Shown here: in pieces, positions 1 through 12,900 of the stretch | How positions within the stretch are numbered: the stretch's first letter is position 1 | Layout of the letters: each line of letters opens with the position of its first letter | Source of the DNA: Manduca sexta | Lineage: Eukaryota; Arthropoda; Insecta; Lepidoptera; Sphingidae | Assembly: GCF_014839805.1 (NCBI RefSeq) | Contig: NC_051123.1 | Span: 4,074,727 to 4,138,726 of the forward strand | Direction of reading: 5' to 3' | DNA length: 64,000 nt | Position numbers and translations under genes: made by a program | The notes under the pieces: generated by a model | Told to the model about the DNA's origin: nothing | What the model saw: only the letters and a program-made list of their open reading frames with translations | The model's database searches: none

Positions 1-99
1 TCGTCTAGCAGTTGCCGAGTTTACTTCTAACAAACATCCAAACTTACAAACTTACGCATTTATAATATTAGTAAAGTACAAAAAAGAAAAAAATACACA

Positions 100-335
100 T
101 CACGCATTAATTCCTTAGGGGCAGGCAGAGGTGCAACCAGAGCACCCACTTTTCGCTAAGTGTTCTGCCTCATGATGTGATAGGGAACGAGCCTATCGCC
201 ATATCAGATATAAATTCCAGACTTCTGGATAATGCTGGGTGGAAAAATCCAATATCACTACCCGAAGCAAGAGTCGAACCTGCGACCTCAGAGTGCTGTA
301 CTGCGGTACAAATACGCCATCGACGCAGCCAGTTA
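100..335 (-). repeat. tRNA-derived SINE, family 2
   Basis: On the minus strand a tRNA-like head with a B box (GGTTCGACTCT) is followed by a body ending in a short GC block (CACTTTT, GCAGAGGTGCA) shared with 51945-52110 and 58495-58560. It is a SINE, not a functional tRNA. Confidence 0.65.
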
Positions 336-934
336 GTAAGATATAAACTCCATTCTACCCAAAAACTATTTAAACGGCGTAAAGGTACACCGCTGTAGAG
401 GAACAGATGGTTACGTTTCTCTATGAAAGAGATATTCAGTCAGGCCGATGTTGCTTGTGACCGGCCGCGGCCTTTCGACAGTTCCTATTCGGAGTATATA
501 GTCGCACTCTTAATAAAATTAATGACCTATTTCAAAATTGTTAATTTGTCGTCGTCGGAAAACTAATTATTGTTTGCCACCTTTTTTTTAAGTTGCTATA
601 AAATTGAGCTTATTGAAGATAAGTATAAATGAAACCTATAGAATGAAAAAAAAAGGGAAAAAACTAAAAGGTCGCAAACAGAACTTGGTTGTTTGACGAT
701 TCCCACAAAACATTTTGGAATGAGTCATTGTTTTATTAAGAGTGCGAATTATGCAGCGTGTCGCGCAAATTCTGCTGCCGCAAGCCAGTATCGTCTATCG
801 CCATCTAGCGTGATTGTTGCGCGATATCAATACAATTATTATTCCAATATGACATCGATCACCTTGCAGTTCCGGTGATGTTGACGAGATGGCGGTATAT
901 ACTAATTTTGCCGCCACATAATAAGAATACTTAC
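336..934. other. No gene recognised left of DHX37 exon 18
   Basis: AT-rich sequence with no convincing coding exon. The missing last DHX37 exon should lie here or beyond the window. A weak candidate near 735-795 (minus) has an AG and 20 open codons to a stop, but no pyrimidine tract and no clear match. Confidence 0.4.
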
Positions 935-3900
935 AATTCTTCTCCACTTCCCAAACTTTCTTCAAAGCGTCTCTAGTGCCGACTCTTTTCGCAATCAAAG
1001 CCTTGAGTAACACCTCGGTCCTTGGTTGCAACTTGGCCCATGACTTGACCATTGTAGACGGAGGGGACATCAGAGAACTAGTATATTTACGTAGTTTAGG
1101 GAACACAACGCCCTCTAGCAGAAATCTCGCGAACCACCTGCAAAAAAAACTTGTATAAGAACAATGCGATTGAAATAGCGGTTAATGCGCTATTTTCAAT
1201 AAACGATCCCAATCGCTTTTTTCGATCTATCTCAAAACGGACCAATCAGAACAAAGTATTTTTAACAAGCTTACAAATGAGTTATTTTGATTGGTTTATA
1301 CTTGGAATCGAATTGAGTTTGGAATGTTTTATTGAAAGCGGCTGTAAATGCTTAAACAAACTCGCCGTACTTTCGGATGACCGTTTAAAGCTCCCACAAC
1401 CCTTAAATATTGAATATAATTCAATCAAGACAAGAAAGGCAATCAAGATTATAATCAGCAATATGTCTACGTATTATTTGTGTTCGATTGGATTCTGTTA
1501 CACCTATTATAAAGAAATGAAAATAATATATATGTCGCCGCAGCACCTCGTTATTCGTTGAATTGGTGAATTTCCGGGGCGATAGTGGCGCCATCTATCA
1601 TTACATCGAGGAAGTATTAGAAGAGGAGGGAGGTCGACTGCTGTCAATATAAGGACCGGCCGAACAACGACGAGCAAGAATCTTGTAGAAGTTTTTGTAC
1701 GAGTCTTATTTGGACGCTCGAACCGAGCACATTGTGTATTCCGCTAGTGTTACTATGCAGTAAATTGTTAGTGAAGTAAAGAAGTGTTTCAATAATTGAA
1801 TAACTGTCTGGAAAATAAATATACACCGGTGATACTTTACCGGTCATGTAAAAAAATAACCAAGTAAAGAGTTTTCACTCCGACATATATAAACTTGAAT
1901 TTTTATATTTAGGTCTTAAAAATAAACATTAAATATTATTGAATACTAGCTTTAGTTTTCCAGGATAAAATTCCCGCTATATATTTTCCCGGGATAGAAA
2001 GTAGCCTATAACCTTCCCAGGGTCTTAAACTATCTCCATACAAAATTTCATATAAATCCGTTGAGTAGATTTTGATAAAATCGATAACATACAGATAGAC
2101 AGAAAAGAGAACTTTGTTTTATAATATAGGTTCAAAGTGTGGAATCGCCTTTCAATACTGGCCGTGTCCAGCAATACTGCCTTCTATTTGGCCTTTGACT
2201 CAACGGCCAATTGAAAGCTTCTGAAGAAGTTGATCGAAGCTCTTTGGTATCAACGCGTGCGCAGAATCGTCAATTGGAACAATAAGAGTCCACACGCCAC
2301 ATGTCAGTAACCTCATCACAATTATTAATATCAGTTTACATAAAACATTACCTGTATCTCTCAATTTTGTCTGGAAAATCGATTTCAACTAGCGGCAGTT
2401 CCCAGCCGGCCTTTCCGAAGGTGCCTTTGAAATGACACTTCACACGCCCAGATTTCTCGTCAAATCTCGGTTCGGGGTCTGTCAGTGGGTCACCTAAAGG
2501 CGAAAAAAAATATTGTTTCGACTGTCAAGGGGTAATCAAATCTCGTCTTTATTGTATCGACTGATGAGGGATAATCATTTCTCGTCAGTAACATTCTATT
2601 GGACCCCACTCCAAGGACGTCGCCAAGGGGGGGCAGGGAAGGGCAGCAACCCCCCCCCCCCAGAGGTTCTAAAACTCGAATGAATTCACCAATTCCATTC
2701 CTAATATTCCGTAGGCTCAATTACGCCCTACCCTATGTTATTGATAAAGCAGGGTAGAAGTTAGGGAGGAACTGGTTCTACAGCTGTCACTTTGCTCATT
2801 ACCATTATTATTTCGTCATTACCATCAGAAACCCAGCTACTTATATAATAAAATCATTATTACAACTTACCTAAGTTACACATCTGCGGTACATAAATAG
2901 GCAGCTATTCGGGCTCTATGGCGGTCACATTGCTCATTACCATTATTATTTCGTCATTACCATCAGAAACCCAGCCACTTATATAATAAAATCAATATTA
3001 CAACTTACCTAAGTTACTCATTTGTGGGACATAAATAAGCAGCCATTCGGACTCTATGGTGGTCACATTGCTCATTACCATAATTATTTCGTCATTACCA
3101 ACAGAAACCCAGCTACTTATATAATAAAATCAATATTTCAACTTACCTAAGTTACACATCTGCGGTACATAAATAGGCAGCCATTCGGACTCTATGGTGG
3201 TCACATTGCTCATTACCATTATTTTTTCGTCATTACCATCAGAAACCCAGCTACTTATATAATATAATCAATATTACAACTTACCTAAGTTACACATCTG
3301 CGGTACATAAATAGGCAGCCATTCGGGTTCTATAGCGGTCACATTGCTCATTACCATTCTTATTTCATCATTACCATCAGAAACCCAGCTAGCTATATAA
3401 TAAAATCAATATTACAACTTACCTAAGTTACTCATTTGTGGGACATAAATAGGCAGCCATTCGGGCTCTATAGCGGTCACATTGCTCATTACCATTCTTA
3501 TTTCATCATTACCATCAGAAACCCAGCTAGCTATATAATAAAATCAATATTACAACTTACCTAAGTTACTCATTTGTGGGACATAAATAGGCAGCCATTC
3601 GGGTTCTATGGCGGTCACATTGCTCATTACCATTATTATTTCGTCATGACCATCAGAAACCCAGCTGCTTATATAATAAAATCAATATTACAACCTACCT
3701 AAGTTACACATCTGCGGTACATAAATAGGCAGCCATTCGGGTTCTATGGCGGTCACGTTGCTCATTACCATCTTCCGTCGTTCCTCGGCTCCGGTCTCGT
3801 ACATTTGCTGGAATACCACCCACTCAGGTATCACCTTGCGTAATATAGACGCCGAGTGGAGATGCACCGGCTCTTCCAGCTCTCCGCAGTGATACGCGTA

Positions 3901-6900
3901 TTTGTATTTCCGTTTGTCTTCGCCTGTAATTGCAATTATTATGTATTATGTTTTTCTGGGGGGGTGTATTTAAACAAAAAATCCGTATATATCCAAATCG
4001 AGATTTTGATTTAAGAATAAGATAAAAATGAATATGTGATATACATGGTCATTTTAAAACCTACAAGGCATACAAAATATGACTGAGTTATTTCACTTAA
4101 TAATATTTTAAGTTCATTACCAAAATATCCATTCAATTAATGGTAATGATTGTAAGCGTCATACAAAAAATTTATAACAATATTTTTTTTGAATAAAAAA
4201 TCCGTATATATCCAAATTGAGACTTTTATTTGAGAGGCAAATGAACGTGCTACATACAGAATCATTAAGGAATAAACTAAATATTAATCAAGAGTAATTT
4301 TAATGGTAGGACATGCCTAAGGCCACTTCTACTGCACGTAGGGAATTTATCGAAGCGGCAACATCATGCTTTCCTTAATAAATTCACTTACACACTCACC
4401 ATATTCGGCCAAAACTACAATATAATCAGAAATCTAAAACTGGAATCTTTGACCAAGATATTTGTGCTTCATAAGTGATTTTTGGCACACTTAGCAGAGG
4501 TAAAGACGAATGTGTGATATCATTTAGCAATGTAAAAATGGCCCTGTATATATCGATGGCTGAAAACCTATTTGACTTAAACGACATTTTTGTTTCGAAA
4601 AAATTTAACTAGTTTAAAAAAAAACATAGAAAAAGGTGCTGATTTTAAGTAAATATGAAACTTAGTACTGTACTGTTGCAAACCGTCGGTAACGGTCGAA
4701 ATTATGACAATATAGATGTAACAAGTTAAAACCATGAGCCATCAAATTATTTCAGAAGTTCTTCAATCAAACCTGCACACTCGCTTATCCTATTTTAAGA
4801 ATTATCTTAAGCTAAAAATATTTTGTTATGCTGTTAACATATAAAATCGCCAAAAAGTTTAAGTAAGCTGATTAGGGGCCGTTAAGTATTACGTAACGCA
4901 CTTTGGAGGGGAGGAGGGTCTTGTAAAACGTTACGATGCGTTACAGGGGCGAGTGGGGAGCTTCGTACACGTTATGTAACATTGGCTTTATTTTAAAACA
5001 ATAACAAAGGTATTTTACCAACATTCCGGTACTTTGCCGCACTTTGCGTAATATAAGAGCGTTTACGTGCAGCGCGTGAAGTCAACTATAGGTAATTTTT
5101 CGCAAAATTCACTCACACAGAACCGTGCGTAGCTGTGTGCGTAGAGTTGGCGCGTCGGATATCTTTATAGTCAGACCAACCAACTTTGATCTTTTCGCTT
5201 TAATTATCTAATTGGAATGTAACTTATGATTTATGAATTTATGACGGCCCCTTACTTACTTTTCATTGATTGTAAGTTGCTTATAAAATCTGATTATATA
5301 TTATAAGTAGTCATAGTTATTATAAGTAGTTTTTTACCTTCCTTAACTTCATCCATTCCAATCTTTTTGCCAACTTGGTCTCCAAGTCCGCTGAGCACCA
5401 ACTGCCGAAGCAACCTCGCCTGGTTATCATCGGGCGGCTTCATCTCAGGGTCGATTTTAGCTTGCACCCCCGCTATACTTAGATTTATCTCTGATGTTAG
5501 CTGCTTGCGTATTTTACGGATTTCTTTTATGGCCTGAGAAATTTAAATAGATAACTACGAATAACTCATGCTAATAGGACTATGCTGCTAACCGTACATA
5601 TTTCGTATACGCTGAGATTATTATATATTAAGTTATACCCACACACAAGAAAAAAAACACTTAGAACACAAAATGCCCATTGCCATTTTTTTTACATTTG
5701 TGAGACCAGCTTGTTGGTAAGCGATACGACGGCCTATAAACAGTAGAAACATTATCCAACAAGTTTAATTGTAAAGTATTGTTTGGTATTCCATTGCGCT
5801 CGCCATCCTGAGACGTGAGATATAGTCTCATTATATCCAGTAGTTACACTGGCAACAATTTCCTTCAAACCGGAACACAACAGTGACTACACACTGCTGC
5901 TTCGCGGCAGAAATAGACATTGCGGTGGTATCCAGGCGAACTCTCACATATGAGAGACCTACCAGTATTATAGTCACATTATAATACCATGTTATGTTTA
6001 CTATCATCGATTTACGTAAATACTTTCAAGACGAAATTTCTATTTGCAATACATTCATTATGTATGTCAATCTAATGTACACTCACTAGTTATGACCCGT
6101 CAACATTCTCAATCCGTCTTGCAAGTCATTACCATACTCCCATACACATACCTTCTCTCTCAAGCCATATTTAGCACAGAAGAGATTCTCTTCTCCTTTG
6201 AGATGTGCAAACTCTGCTGCGCCAACAGCGCGAAGCAGTACCCCGGGGTCGCCCAGCAGCAACGTGTGACCTGTGGCGGGCCAACAGTCCGCCTTGCCTG
6301 ACATTACCTGGTAATGACAAAAATATATCATTTAGTAATATCAAAATGACCCTGTATAGGATAATTTATCAATATTACAGATAAGTTTTTAATTTTGTTG
6401 AAATTAAAACTTTTTTGTAAAAATGAACTGGTCAATAATATTTTCTAATATCGAAAATTGTTTTTTTAAGGTCCAGGTGTTTTAATTTTAATTTACACAG
6501 ATCAAAATATGATTTTCATAAAAAAAAACAATTGAACTATTTTGTTCGTAAAACTTGTTTTTTTTTATATAACTTGCTTGGGACTCTCATGATATTGTAT
6601 TTTTTTATTAATAACATACCTCTGGAACAGTTAGAGCGGCCACTAATGCTATGGTGTAAGGCAGTAGGTTTTGTTGATGACTCAGCGCCAACATCTTGCC
6701 ATAACGAGGCAGCAGTGGAAATGCGGACACCGCTTTTCCCAGTGGAGTTACTTTTAAAACCTATGAAGTAGAAAAACGTTGCTTAGTTATTTCGCTTCAT
6801 TGACGTATATTCTATAGACACGAACATCCATATAAACTATTTGTTCAAAATCTGAACTAAAATGGCAGCCAAAAAGTTACTATTATCACCAATTTATTCA

Positions 6901-9900
6901 CTTGAACAACAAATATTTTAACTCATTTGGCTAATATTTTTTATTCAAATCCAGGTTTACACTTAGACTCGTGTGTTTATATTATGAGCGCCACTCCGTA
7001 CACAACCACAAGTATAATTAGCAACAGATTACAAAAAATATATATTTTTTTTAAAAAAAAAATGTTAACCTAACCTCTTCGTCAATCTTTTTCGCATACG
7101 CATTTTTCGGTTCGTGTTTTTCAAGCATCCCGAGTATCTCCAATCGCTTTTCTGCCAAACGCAGCTGCATTCTATCCGGCGCTGTTGGGAACGGGAAGTT
7201 TACCACCTGTCAAAAAAAAATGGGTAAAATAATTTCATTTCTTTTTTTTTTACACGTATTTTCTTTTTTATATTACCATAAAAGCTATTTATTTGATCTA
7301 TAAACGAAACTATATATTTGCATTGCATCTAATGGTAGGTCCAATTAGAACCAACAGACGACTTTATTTCTAAGCTAAAATCATGCTGGCTTGTCTTAGT
7401 ATCCAGTATGTGTCTTGTCTTAGTATCCAGTGTGTGGCTTCGGAACTTATATGTATACTTATAAATGCGAAAGTAAGTCTGTCTGTGTGTGTTACGCTTT
7501 CACGGCTAAATAATACGCTAATAAACTACTGAACTGATTTCGATGAAATTCGGTTGGGAAATAGTTTGACATCCTGGAAAAGTCATTGACTAAATTCTAT
7601 ACCAAGAAAAAAAAAATGCCGAACTTTTATTTCAAAAAATGTTATTCACACGATTGTAGCCACGAGCAAAAGCTAGTATATATTTTATCATCTACAGAAA
7701 AGTCATCTCCCAATCTAATACAAAATACATCTGACACACCATCACACCTTATCAATAGCCATGCACTTCATCATCAACACCAGGTCGTCGACCGGCCTGC
7801 GACACAAGTCGGGGGGGTGGTGGGGCGGACAGTCGTGCTGGAACACGGCGCTGCTGTAGAGGCGGTAGGCGTGGCCCGCGCCCACGCGCCCCGCCCTCCC
7901 CGCGCGCTGCCCCGCGCTCGCCTGCGACGTCCACACTACCCGCCATGCGCTTGCGCCGGTTATGTGGTCGTACACGCTGGGGACCAGATATTGTTTGAGT
8001 AGGTTTTGTACGGGACTTCACTTTCCGATTAACTGATTTATTCAAACAACAGGTAGGGAACGTTTCGTCTCAGAAAAGTATACAGCCGATAATTTATATG
8101 CCACTAACCACCATATTTAAAATTTGCTTATTGTAGTGTTTTCATAAAGAAAAAAATCTAGTAAAGGATATTTTATTTCGTTTTTACCTTAGTCAAATTT
8201 AAAAAAAAAATATATTTAAAGATTATTTTATTGGTGTTGACCCTAGTTTGATAAGACTATTGCTTACCGCCTTTTTTTCAATATCAATATCACTTGGGTT
8301 TTACCATAATCCAATTTAATTTTTTAACATATATTTTCCGTACATAATTTTTTTGGGGTTGACACTATCTAATAAGACAATACTTACCGCATCTTCTTCT
8401 TCCCAGTATCAACAACATATTTGATAGCAGGTATAGTGAGAGACGTCTCTGCGACATCAGTGCTGACGATGCAGAGCCGAGCTCCAGGCGGCGGCGGGTC
8501 GAACACTCTGGCCTGCTTCGCCGAACCGAGCATAGAGTACAGAGGCAGCACCCACAGAGGCTGGCGACACGACTTTATCTCTGGCGCTAGTGTGTCTTCT
8601 TCTGCGTCTGTGGAACACATTAAACAAATGTATCGATCAACATCTAACGTCGATAATTATTTCTTACATTACGCGAATGTTATACATTAAAATAAAACTA
8701 TTTGCGGATTTTATCGCGGTTATTTATATCAGTAGTAACGGGATTAAGTTCGACCAACATTAAACTAATTAAGATAATAATGTCAACCCTGAATTACATA
8801 CTGTCCCACCGCTGGACACGGGCCTCCTCTATTGCTAAGAGGGATTAGGGTCAGTCCACTATGCTAGCCTAATGCAGATTGGCAGACTTCACATACCAAC
8901 AAAATTCTAATCTCTATCAGTCTTACTTATAAAAAATTCCCAAGACTATGATTAGTTAAAACACAAATTTACTCGATCAGCTATAAGTCAAAACCCTTTT
9001 GCCTCTTAATATGGTTTAAACTAGGAACCTGTGATGTATTTGACAGCTTTTTAAGCAATTCTTAACCACCTCTTAACGCTAAAACAAGTTTATAATTAAC
9101 AATGCAACCCCCTTATTCATAGACGTTATTTATCTAAAAACGGAGCACTGCTGTGATAACAAGCCTGTTTCTCAGCTTTGTTTATCTGACAGCCAACTAG
9201 ATTCAAGTTGTATCTCAATATTAGCCAATCACAACGGCGCTATGTCTACGCACTGCGAAGACGGTCAACCCGTCAGCACAGAGAAACAGACTTGTTATGC
9301 AAGCAAAGACAGAGCTTAGATAAATAACGTCTATGAATAAGGGGGTAAGTCTTTAACCGGTTAAAATTCGTGAAAAAATAATTCATTTTGTATTATTTTA
9401 GTTTTACCAGAATCACTCAAGTGCCCTTCGCTGTCATCATCATTTCCAACCAAATCCGCCTGACCGTCATCCTCGGGCATGTCATAATCGTCCAGATTTA
9501 TTTTGGGCAGCGTTTTGGACTTCTGCTTGGCTTTCCTCCGTGCTTTACGTGCCCGCTTCATTTCTCTTTCAACCTAAAATATAGTGATTTTTGCTAAAAC
9601 TTACTTCAATAAATCTATTAATGAAAATCAAGTATGCTTTTCATATATTAATATTTAGATTTGGAACTATCCCTATGCTTATGTTTTGAATTACTATGAA
9701 GCATTGACGTACATATATTCTATACACACGAAATTCCATATAAACTATTTGTTTATAATCTGAACTAAAATGGCAACCAAAACATCCCTGTTATAACCTA
9801 TTTATTCCCTTGAACAACAAATTATTTTACTTATTTGACTAATATTTTCTATTCACATCCAGGTTTATACTTAGACTCGAATTCTTATATTATGCGCGCC

Positions 9901-12900
9901 ACTCCGTACCCAACCACAAGCTTTTAATAATTATACTATACTATGTCAGTTTGAATAGATTGCAGTTCAATTTAATTGTACACAGTCAATGTTCGGAACG
10001 TCAAACCTTGTTTTCCATATTCCCAGTGACTTCAACGAGTTGCAGTGGTGAGTTGATCTCTATTCCTTTAAAGTCTAGACATTCTAACATGAAACAATAA
10101 TCACCATTCTTAACATTTAAATACTAACTTTTGTTTTAAATTGATTAATTTGAATAAAACAATGCATCTCACTAGAGTCGCAAAATTAATTGGCACTGCA
10201 AGGGACCCACTGCACATGATGGTAAGTGGAGTGGGGTCCAATAGAATGTCGACTGACGAGAGACGATTACCAGTCGACACAATTATGCCGGCCTGTTAGA
10301 ACCGGATATACACAGGTGATCCCAGAACGCGACACACTTACCTGGGCCGCTATAGCGTTTAACACCTTGTGTTTGGTGGTTGCTAACACCATATATCCTA
10401 CCACAAGCAAAATAACATTACCTCATCATCATCAGACTCAATATCATCAGGTTCCGAATCTAAAGCCGCGTCCACATCGGTCGCATTCTTCTTAGTTATC
10501 AACTTTGTGTAGTCGACGTCTCTGCGGTAAGGGAACGACGCCCTTAGTTTACGTACAAGGTAATTCACCTGAAATTATACATTTTTAAAATAATGGGTAA
10601 CTTAGGTTATTTTTCTGTGCTAAGTATGTTTGCTGTCTGATCAGGTAAACTATGATTATTCAGATGTAATGTGTGGAGCTAGGACCTGTTCCATTATGTT
10701 CTTGGCAGTCCATTCCACTTTTAGCGGCCTGATCATACTACATATTTATATATTTAAAAACATATCTTATAAAAAGGCTAGACAATGCTCTTTAAAAAGA
10801 GTTGGAATCAAGTAATTTCAGTATGTATACATTTTTTTGGCACAATGTTAACAGAGTTACAAATATTTGGTTTCATTTATTAATGCAATATCAAATATAT
10901 TGTATTAAATTTTACCTCCTGCTGCCCCGTAACAAATATAAGTATTCCACCTTCAGGCAACCTTGTATGTATCTTAACCGTCTTCTTAAATGCTTCTTTT
11001 AAATAGTCACTGTATGTGTGTTTATTAAAATGTACCGTCACTGGAAACTGTCTCGAGTCAATCTGTGAAATAACATACGAGTTGATGCTTCATATAGCAT
11101 AAATATATAGAAAACCAATTTAATTATATCCAATAAATAATAGGGTACCGGACTCATTTTTGTTCTTTACTATTATCAAGTATTTACATAACACAAATTA
11201 TAACACAGAAGGAATTATTGAAATCCGATAAAAAATCAACAAGTTATAAGTCTTTGAATTTCGGTGGAAGTGATAATGAACAAGAAACAGAAAAGAGACG
11301 AAATACCCACATGTGACGTCATCGGGAATTACGACGCGTGCGAAAGAAAGAGATGAAGCGATATCCCCACATTGCGCCCACTTCTGCACTTCACAATATT
11401 TTAAATATGAATTACTGGCTCATTATTAAACCAATTTATATGCAGTTTTCGCAGGAGTGCTTATTTTTCGTACTATTAATCATTACATATAGAATAATGT
11501 ACAAAATCAAGCACAGGCCGGTCCCCTATTATCATGAAATTCTCAACAATGTCTAATAACTCACTGATAAACACAGTATTGTCTACATTCTAAGTATTTT
11601 TTTTTCCTTAATCAGCCCTGTATTATAATACTGTCTTACTACTGGGCACGGGCCTTCTCTAAATTGAGAGGGATTAGGCCTTAGTTCACTATGCTGACCC
11701 GGTGTGGATTGGCAGTCTTAACATACTATCAAAATTCTTAAAGAGAATTTCTCAGATGTGTAGGTTTCCTCACAATGTTTTCCTTCACCATTAAAGCAAG
11801 CGATAATTCATAATCAAAACACACATATTATGTTTTAGATAGGTCAGAGGTGTGTGGCTGTCTTGGGGTTTGAACCTGGGACATTTGTCTCGACAGTTCG
11901 TTTCACACCCTATTAGATTATCGCTACTTTCATTACGTTACGTTTTGTTTATGTAATGGGCTTTTTTAAATGTAGTAATAAAAACAAAAATACCATATTT
12001 GTACAACATATCAGCCAGTAAGCCAGTTCAAGAAATAAACAGAAAGGAAAAAAAATAAACAAAAAAAAATTTTTTCTTTTCAGTTTTAACCATTTTCTAT
12101 TAACCAAAATCTTACCTGAATAACAGGTGGTGGTTCCTTGAAAAGTCTAGTGTTTTCGGTAAAGTCTTCCACTCTTAACGTAGCAGACATTATAATTAGT
12201 CTCAAAGGACTACCTCTTTTACGTCTAAGCGGCACTATTCTAGACAGTAAGCCTAGAAGTATGTCTGTGTATACACTACGCTCGTGCGCTTCGTCTATTA
12301 TGATTATAGAATACTTGCTTAGAAGAAAATCGGTTTGAATCTCTTTTAGGAGTACGCCTGAAAGTAATTTTGTTACAGTGATATTAATAAATCAAATATG
12401 ATGTATATATTTTTATTTGTGGCTCAAGGTGATATTGGTATCGGGATTTGATTGTGGTTATGGTGTTATCCAAATTTTAACATGAGATACAAAAATAATA
12501 GTAACTTTATTTTACTTCAAATTTAATTTTATTTAAAAATAGACGAATAATTATGATGTTTTGAATTAATTTTACTATCAAAACAGGGCTTTATCCAGCA
12601 GGAACACGCTGGATGTAGACCGCTATCGACAAATTTTTCTGGAAATCTTTGGGAGGCATATGCTGCCGTGCTAAGCGCAAAAGCGGTATGTCAGGGAAAC
12701 CTTATTTCGAGATAATCGAAGTTTTGTAAATATAGTTTTGTATGTAAAACTGAGATAAACTCTTTTAAGGTTTTTTTAACAAGTTCTAAATAAGATACCG
12801 TTATTTAAGTAAGTTCATTAGATAGGTATTTCTTTAAGTTATCTGACAACATAAAAATCAAGATATTGATTTTTTGGAGATACCGCTACTGAGCTTAGCA

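Noticed and set aside
735..795. Last coding exon of DHX37 (minus strand)
   Set aside because: An AG in the right phase gives 20 codons to a stop, but there is no pyrimidine tract and the peptide does not resemble the conserved DHX37 end.
2786..3700. Duplicated exon-16 pieces as alternative cassette exons
   Set aside because: No unit has a convincing acceptor: the AGs before each unit lack a pyrimidine tract and branch-like sequence, so only the donors look functional.
2786..3784. CRISPR-like regular array
   Set aside because: Units are contiguous 138-bp tandem copies with no distinct spacers, in a eukaryotic intron.
7752..8045. Overlapping open frames in both directions at 7586-8045
   Set aside because: They are shadows of DHX37 exon 11; its high GC content removes stops from other frames.
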